Positions 60,293 to 64,000 of a DNA stretch of 64,000 nucleotides are shown in pieces. The notes beneath the pieces are model-generated. The model saw only the letters and a program-made list of their open reading frames with translations, had not been told where the DNA came from and did no database searches. Position numbers and translations under genes: made by a program. How positions within the stretch are numbered: the stretch's first letter is position 1; each line of letters starts with the position of its first letter. The DNA lies in NCBI RefSeq assembly GCF_018326285.1, contig NZ_AP023362.1, positions 5,580,001 through 5,644,000 of the forward strand, in the 5' to 3' direction. The DNA comes from Mycolicibacterium sp. TY81. GTDB lineage: Bacteria; Actinomycetota; Actinomycetes; Mycobacteriales; Mycobacteriaceae.

Positions 60293-61175
60293 ACCGGACG
60301 AGGAGCGGGGCGAGCCAGGAAATCTCGGCCGGCAGCTGCGCGCTCCAGAACGACGCGTCATGCCCGCCGGGGGAGAAGCCGCCCGCAGCGCCGTTCGGCA
60401 GCTGCGCGATGAACTGCTTGGTCGCCGAGTAGAACGGGTCGCTGTCACCGCAGTCGATCCGGATCGGGATACCGGCCAACCCGGGCAGGCCCCACACCGA
60501 GTTGGCCGCGTAATCGGCCGCACCGTCGAACGCGCCCGGGGCCGTCGCGCCCGATGACGTCCACAACGCCGGGCTGACGGCGCAGATCGCCGCGGTGCGG
60601 GCCGCGCCCAGTCGGGCCCCCAGCAGCAGCGCGCCGTAGCCGCCCATCGACCAGCCGAGGAAACCCACCCGCGAAGTGTCGAGGCCCTGCGAGGCCAGCA
60701 TCGGGATCAGCTCGTCGAGCACCATGGCGCCCGAATCCTCCCCGGACGCCCGTTTGTGCCAGTACCCACCGCCGCCGTCGACGGCCACGACCGCGAACGG
60801 CGGCAGTCCCGCGGCCACGGCCTGCGCCAGCCCCTGCTCGACGCCGCCGGCCATCACCGTCGCGGCGTCGCTGCCTTTGCCGTGAAGCGCGATCACGGGC
60901 CGCAGCGGCGCGGTCTGGCCCGGCGGGCGGGCGATGGCCCAGTTGGTGGAGATACCGCCGCGCGCCTGCGAGACGAACGAACCGGTCACGTAGGTCGGTG
61001 CCGGATCGGCGACGACCGGCGGTGGCGCGAGGGGCGCCCCGACGCTCGTCATGGTCACCGGCGGCGCGGTGACGGTCGGGCGGTTGGACGTCGACCCCAG
61101 CGCGAACGCGCCGGCGGCCCCTGCGGCGGCGCCGGCTCCGAGACGGAGGACGGCGCGTCGGCTCAGCTCTGCCAT
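60291..61175 (-). CDS. Tat-exported alpha/beta-hydrolase (esterase) family protein
   Basis: 294 residues. The twin-arginine signal is SRRAVLRLGAGAAAGAAG, so it is exported folded. The nucleophile serine is in GWSMGG; an Asp in DCGDSDPF and a His in GGHDASFW complete the expected triad. The fold is of the esterase D/S-formylglutathione hydrolase-like type. Counterpart of M. tuberculosis Rv0774c. The ATG at 61175 begins just before the Arg pair; in-frame ATGs at 61184 and 61187 are possible. Its stop codon is shared with the hairpin described above. Substrate unknown. Confidence 0.87.
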   Translation of the reverse strand: MAELSRRAVLRLGAGAAAGAAGAFALGSTSNRPTVTAPPVTMTSVGAPLAPPPVVADPAPTYVTGSFVSQARGGISTNWAIARPPGQTAPLRPVIALHGKGSDAATVMAGGVEQGLAQAVAAGLPPFAVVAVDGGGGYWHKRASGEDSGAMVLDELIPMLASQGLDTSRVGFLGWSMGGYGALLLGARLGAARTAAICAVSPALWTSSGATAPGAFDGAADYAANSVWGLPGLAGIPIRIDCGDSDPFYSATKQFIAQLPNGAAGGFSPGGHDASFWSAQLPAEISWLAPLLVR

Positions 61176-61272
61176 GGCCGCCATCATGCCATCGGCATTT
61201 CTGAGCGTTGCCTAATGGATTACGTGAAATCGTGATCGCCGCGTGACCATTCCTGGCAGCATTTACAGGGTG

Positions 61273-61887
61273 ATGACAGCAGTCACCCCGAAGGGGGAAC
61301 GGCGACGGTATGCGCTGGTCAGCGCGGCCGCCGAGCTGCTGTGTGAGGGCGGCTTCGACGCCGTCCGGCACCGCGCCGTGGCGCAACGGGCCGGGCTGCC
61401 GCTGGCTTCCACGACGTACTACTTCTCGTCCCTCGACGACCTCATCGAAAAGGCGGTCGAGCACGTCGGAGAATCGGAATCCCAGCAGCTGCGCATGCGC
61501 GTCTCGGCGCTGTCGCGGCGCCGCCGCGGCGCGGACGCGACAGCGGACCTGCTGGTTGACCTGCTGGTCGGCGACGGTAACCGCGCGTCCGACCAGCTGA
61601 TCTCCCGCTATGAGCGCTACATCGCCTGCGCCCGCCAGCCCGGGCTGCGCGACGTGCAGCGACGCATCCTCAAGCAGCGGTCCGAAGCCGTCGTCGAGGT
61701 CGTGGAACGGTCCGGGCGCTCGGTGCGCGCCGAACTGCTGACGGCCCTGGTCTGCGCCGTGGACGGGGCGGTGGTGGCCTCGATGGTGAGTGACGGCGAC
61801 GGTCCGCGTGCGACGGCCCGGGCGACCCTCGTGGACGTCATCGACGTCTTGGCCCCCTTCGACCAGGAACGCCGGGTCGCCCTGTAA
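61273..61887 (+). CDS. TetR family regulator (Rv0775-like)
   Basis: 204 residues from the ATG at 61273; a GTG at 61243 would add ten residues. The helix-turn-helix HRAVAQRAGLPLASTTYYF and following DDLIEKAVEHV are typical TetR. It matches Rv0775 in position. It is divergent from the esterase gene and precedes purB by 24 bases, so it may be the controller of the esterase; the intergenic region shows no dyad I would trust. Confidence 0.85.
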   Translation: MTAVTPKGERRRYALVSAAAELLCEGGFDAVRHRAVAQRAGLPLASTTYYFSSLDDLIEKAVEHVGESESQQLRMRVSALSRRRRGADATADLLVDLLVGDGNRASDQLISRYERYIACARQPGLRDVQRRILKQRSEAVVEVVERSGRSVRAELLTALVCAVDGAVVASMVSDGDGPRATARATLVDVIDVLAPFDQERRVAL

Positions 61888-61911
61888 GCGGGCTTAGTAG
61901 GCTGTAGTTCC

Positions 61912-63330
61912 GTGAGCATCCCCAACGTGCTGGCCAATCGTTACGCCAGCGACGAGATGGTGGCCATCTGGTCCCCGGAGAACAAGATCGTCGCCGAACG
62001 CCGGCTGTGGCTGGCCGTGCTGCGCGCGCAGTCCGAATTGGGCGTGGCCGTGCCGGCCGGCGTCGTCGAGGACTACGAGCGGGTGCTTGAGCAGGTCGAC
62101 CTGGGTTCCATCGCCGCGCGGGAACGCGTCACCCGGCACGACGTCAAGGCGCGTATCGAGGAGTTCAACGCGCTGGCCGGCCACGAGCACGTCCACAAGG
62201 GGATGACGAGCCGCGACCTCACCGAGAACGTCGAGCAGCTGCAGATCCGCCAGTCGCTGGAGCTGGTGTTCTCGCACGGTGTCGCGGTGGTGGCCCGGCT
62301 CGCCGAGCGTGCCGCGCTGTACCGCGACCTGGTGATGGCCGGCCGCTCGCACAACGTGGCGGCGCAGGCCACCACCCTGGGCAAGCGGTTCGCCTCGGCC
62401 GCCGAGGAGACGCTGATCGCGCTGACCCGGCTGCGGGAACTGATCGACCGGTACCCGCTGCGCGGCATCAAGGGCCCGATGGGTACTGCGCAGGACATGC
62501 TGGACCTGTTCGACGGTGACGGGTCCCGCCTGGCCGACCTGGAGCGCCGGGTTGCCGAATTCCTGGGATTCACCGAGGTTTTCACCTCCGTCGGGCAGGT
62601 GTACCCGCGGTCGCTGGACCACGACGTGCTGTCCGCGCTGGTGCAGTTGGGCGCCGGCCCGTCGTCGTTCGCGCACACCATCCGGCTGATGGCCGGCCAT
62701 GAACTGGCCACCGAGGGCTTCGCGCCCGGGCAGGTCGGCTCGTCGGCCATGCCGCACAAGATGAACACCCGCTCGTGCGAGCGCGTCAACGGCCTGCAGG
62801 TCGTGTTGCGCGGCTACGGCTCCATGGCCGCGGAACTGGCTGGGGCGCAATGGAATGAGGGCGACGTCTTCTGCTCGGTGGTGCGCCGCGTCGCGCTGCC
62901 CGACGCGTTCTTCGCGATCGACGGCCAGACCGAGACATTCCTGACGGTGCTCGACGAGTTCGGCGCCTACCCCGCGGTGATCCAGCGCGAGCTGGACCGC
63001 TACCTGCCATTCCTGGCGACGACCCGCATCCTCATCGCCGCCGTGCGGGCCGGAGTCGGCCGCGAGACCGCGCACGAGGTCATCAAGGAGCACGCCGTCG
63101 CCGTCGCGCTCGCGATGCGCGAAAAGGGTTTGGAGCCCGACCTTCTGGACCGGCTGGCGGCCGATCCGCGGCTGCCGCTGGACCGTGTCGAGCTCGACGC
63201 GGCACTGGCCGACAAGCAGGCGTTCAGCGGTGCGGCCGGCGACCAGGTCGACGCCGTCGTCGCCGCGGTGGACCGCCTGGTGGCGCAGTACCCGGAGGCC
63301 GCCAAGTACACCTCGGGCGCCATCCTGTGA
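61912..63330 (+). CDS. purB: Adenylosuccinate lyase PurB
   Basis: 472 residues of the fumarase/aspartase superfamily. The family signature [10 protein letters not shown] (about residue 280) is present, with GLTSR-like [13 protein letters not shown] and the catalytic-type His regions GRSHN. It cleaves SAICAR and adenylosuccinate in purine synthesis. The GTG start gives [13 protein letters not shown], matching M. tuberculosis PurB (Rv0777). Its stop overlaps the next gene's GTG (GTGA). Confidence 0.97.
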   Translation: MSIPNVLANRYASDEMVAIWSPENKIVAERRLWLAVLRAQSELGVAVPAGVVEDYERVLEQVDLGSIAARERVTRHDVKARIEEFNALAGHEHVHKGMTSRDLTENVEQLQIRQSLELVFSHGVAVVARLAERAALYRDLVMAGRSHNVAAQATTLGKRFASAAEETLIALTRLRELIDRYPLRGIKGPMGTAQDMLDLFDGDGSRLADLERRVAEFLGFTEVFTSVGQVYPRSLDHDVLSALVQLGAGPSSFAHTIRLMAGHELATEGFAPGQVGSSAMPHKMNTRSCERVNGLQVVLRGYGSMAAELAGAQWNEGDVFCSVVRRVALPDAFFAIDGQTETFLTVLDEFGAYPAVIQRELDRYLPFLATTRILIAAVRAGVGRETAHEVIKEHAVAVALAMREKGLEPDLLDRLAADPRLPLDRVELDAALADKQAFSGAAGDQVDAVVAAVDRLVAQYPEAAKYTSGAIL

Positions 63331-64000
63331 CCTTGGCGGGAAGCCTGGCCGGGGTTGACCTGACCGATCTCGACAACTTCGCGTCGGGCTTCCCGCACGA
63401 GCTGTTCGCGCGGCACCGTGCGGAAGCTCCCGTGTACTGGCACGAGCCCACCGAGAACACCCCCGACGGCGAGGGCTTCTGGTCCGTCGCCACCCACGCG
63501 GAAACCCTTGCGGTGCTGCGTGATCCGGTGACGTACTCGTCGGTGACGGGCGGTGCGCGGCCGTTCGGCGGGACCCTGATCCAGGACCTGTCGATCGCCG
63601 GCCAGGTGCTGAACATGATGGACGACCCGCGGCATGCGGAGATCCGGCGGCTGGTGTCGTCGGGGCTGACGCCGCGGATGATCGCGCGGGTCGAGGACGA
63701 CCTACGCGCGCGCAGCCGGGCGCTGCTGGACGCGGTGTCGCCGGGGGTTCCGTTCGACTTCCTGGTCGACATCGCCGCCGAGCTGCCCATGCAGATGATC
63801 TGCATCCTGATGGGTATCCCTGAGTCGCAACGGCATTGGCTTTTCGAGGCCATCGAGCCGAGCTTCGATTTCGGCGGCTCGCGCAAGGCCGCCATCACCC
63901 GGTTGTCCGTGGAGGAAGCCGGTTCCCGGATGTACAACTTCGGCATGGAACTCATCGCCGCCAAGCGCGCCGAACCGACCGACGACATGCTGTCGGTGGT
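63327..64000 (+). CDS. cyp126: Cytochrome P450, CYP126-like, 3' end cut by window edge
   Basis: The visible 224 residues match the start of M. tuberculosis CYP126 (Rv0778) as I recall it: [40 protein letters not shown] and [21 protein letters not shown], with the C-helix region in place. The heme loop lies beyond the window. The GTG overlaps the purB stop by four bases, an odd coupling of a purine gene with a P450 that also exists in M. tuberculosis. Confidence 0.93.
   Translation, partial: MTLAGSLAGVDLTDLDNFASGFPHELFARHRAEAPVYWHEPTENTPDGEGFWSVATHAETLAVLRDPVTYSSVTGGARPFGGTLIQDLSIAGQVLNMMDDPRHAEIRRLVSSGLTPRMIARVEDDLRARSRALLDAVSPGVPFDFLVDIAAELPMQMICILMGIPESQRHWLFEAIEPSFDFGGSRKAAITRLSVEEAGSRMYNFGMELIAAKRAEPTDDMLSV

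Overview
The window is high-GC chromosomal DNA from a mycobacterium, most likely a fast-growing or environmental Mycolicibacterium-type species. This rests on recognised gene content and order: clpB next to a type II flavohemoglobin; phoP-phoR followed by a HIT gene; then adhB, a SnoaL-like gene, a ferredoxin, cyp51, an SDR, a cyp123-like P450 and a TetR gene, then aldA, two dehydrogenases, a CMD-family gene, purD, an esterase, a TetR gene, purB and a cyp126-like P450. From memory the latter order matches M. tuberculosis Rv0757-Rv0778. The 1.5-12 kb part resembles Rv0380c-Rv0385 without pyrE. No insertion sequence, prophage, CRISPR array or rRNA gene was seen.

Layout. 0-6.7 kb: K+ channel (cut by the window edge), aldose epimerase, flavohemoglobin, CYTH protein, GAP-family membrane protein, and clpB behind a heat-shock control region. 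6.9-9.6 kb: a Rieske oxygenase and a DapB-like reductase, divergent from a TetR gene. 9.7-15.8 kb: envelope and secreted proteins, a SpoU methyltransferase, a GH76 enzyme and a chromate transporter. 15.8-18.2 kb: a complete arsenic operon (arsR divergent from cadI/arsI-acr3-arsC). 18.2-25.4 kb: an MpaB-like oxygenase with TetR, a large acyl-CoA dehydrogenase, and an AraC regulator with two DUF1254 genes sharing paired 21-bp-spaced boxes. 25.4-32.9 kb: secreted DUF4185 protein, ThrE-type exporter, an AAA ATPase coupled to a TPR membrane protein, and an HNH nuclease beside tRNA-Thr. 33-36.8 kb: a decapeptide-repeat protein divergent from phoPR.

36.8-46.9 kb: between the HIT gene and the Rv0760c-like gene, adjacent in M. 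tuberculosis as I recall, sits an apparent accessory lipid or sterol island. It has two divergent gene sets: ECH, P450, SDR and thioesterase on the minus strand; thiolase, MMPL transporter, SDR and epimerase on the plus strand. The region between them carries KstR-type boxes (TnnAACnnGTTnnA), and adhB has one too. 46.9-58.4 kb: the cyp51/cyp123 operon and the aldA operon diverge around two GGACA-N2-TGTCC dyads, one overlapping the TetR start codon. The genes look like a sterol or lipid oxidation module: P450 hydroxylation, alcohol and aldehyde oxidation, SDR steps and possible export. 58.4-64 kb: an EspA/EspE-like secretion-associated protein, purD, a Tat-exported esterase, TetR, purB, and a P450 running off the end.

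Limits: all functions come from reading translated sequence and remembered families; no database search was run. Start codons were chosen from spacing, ribosome-binding sites and remembered homologues.
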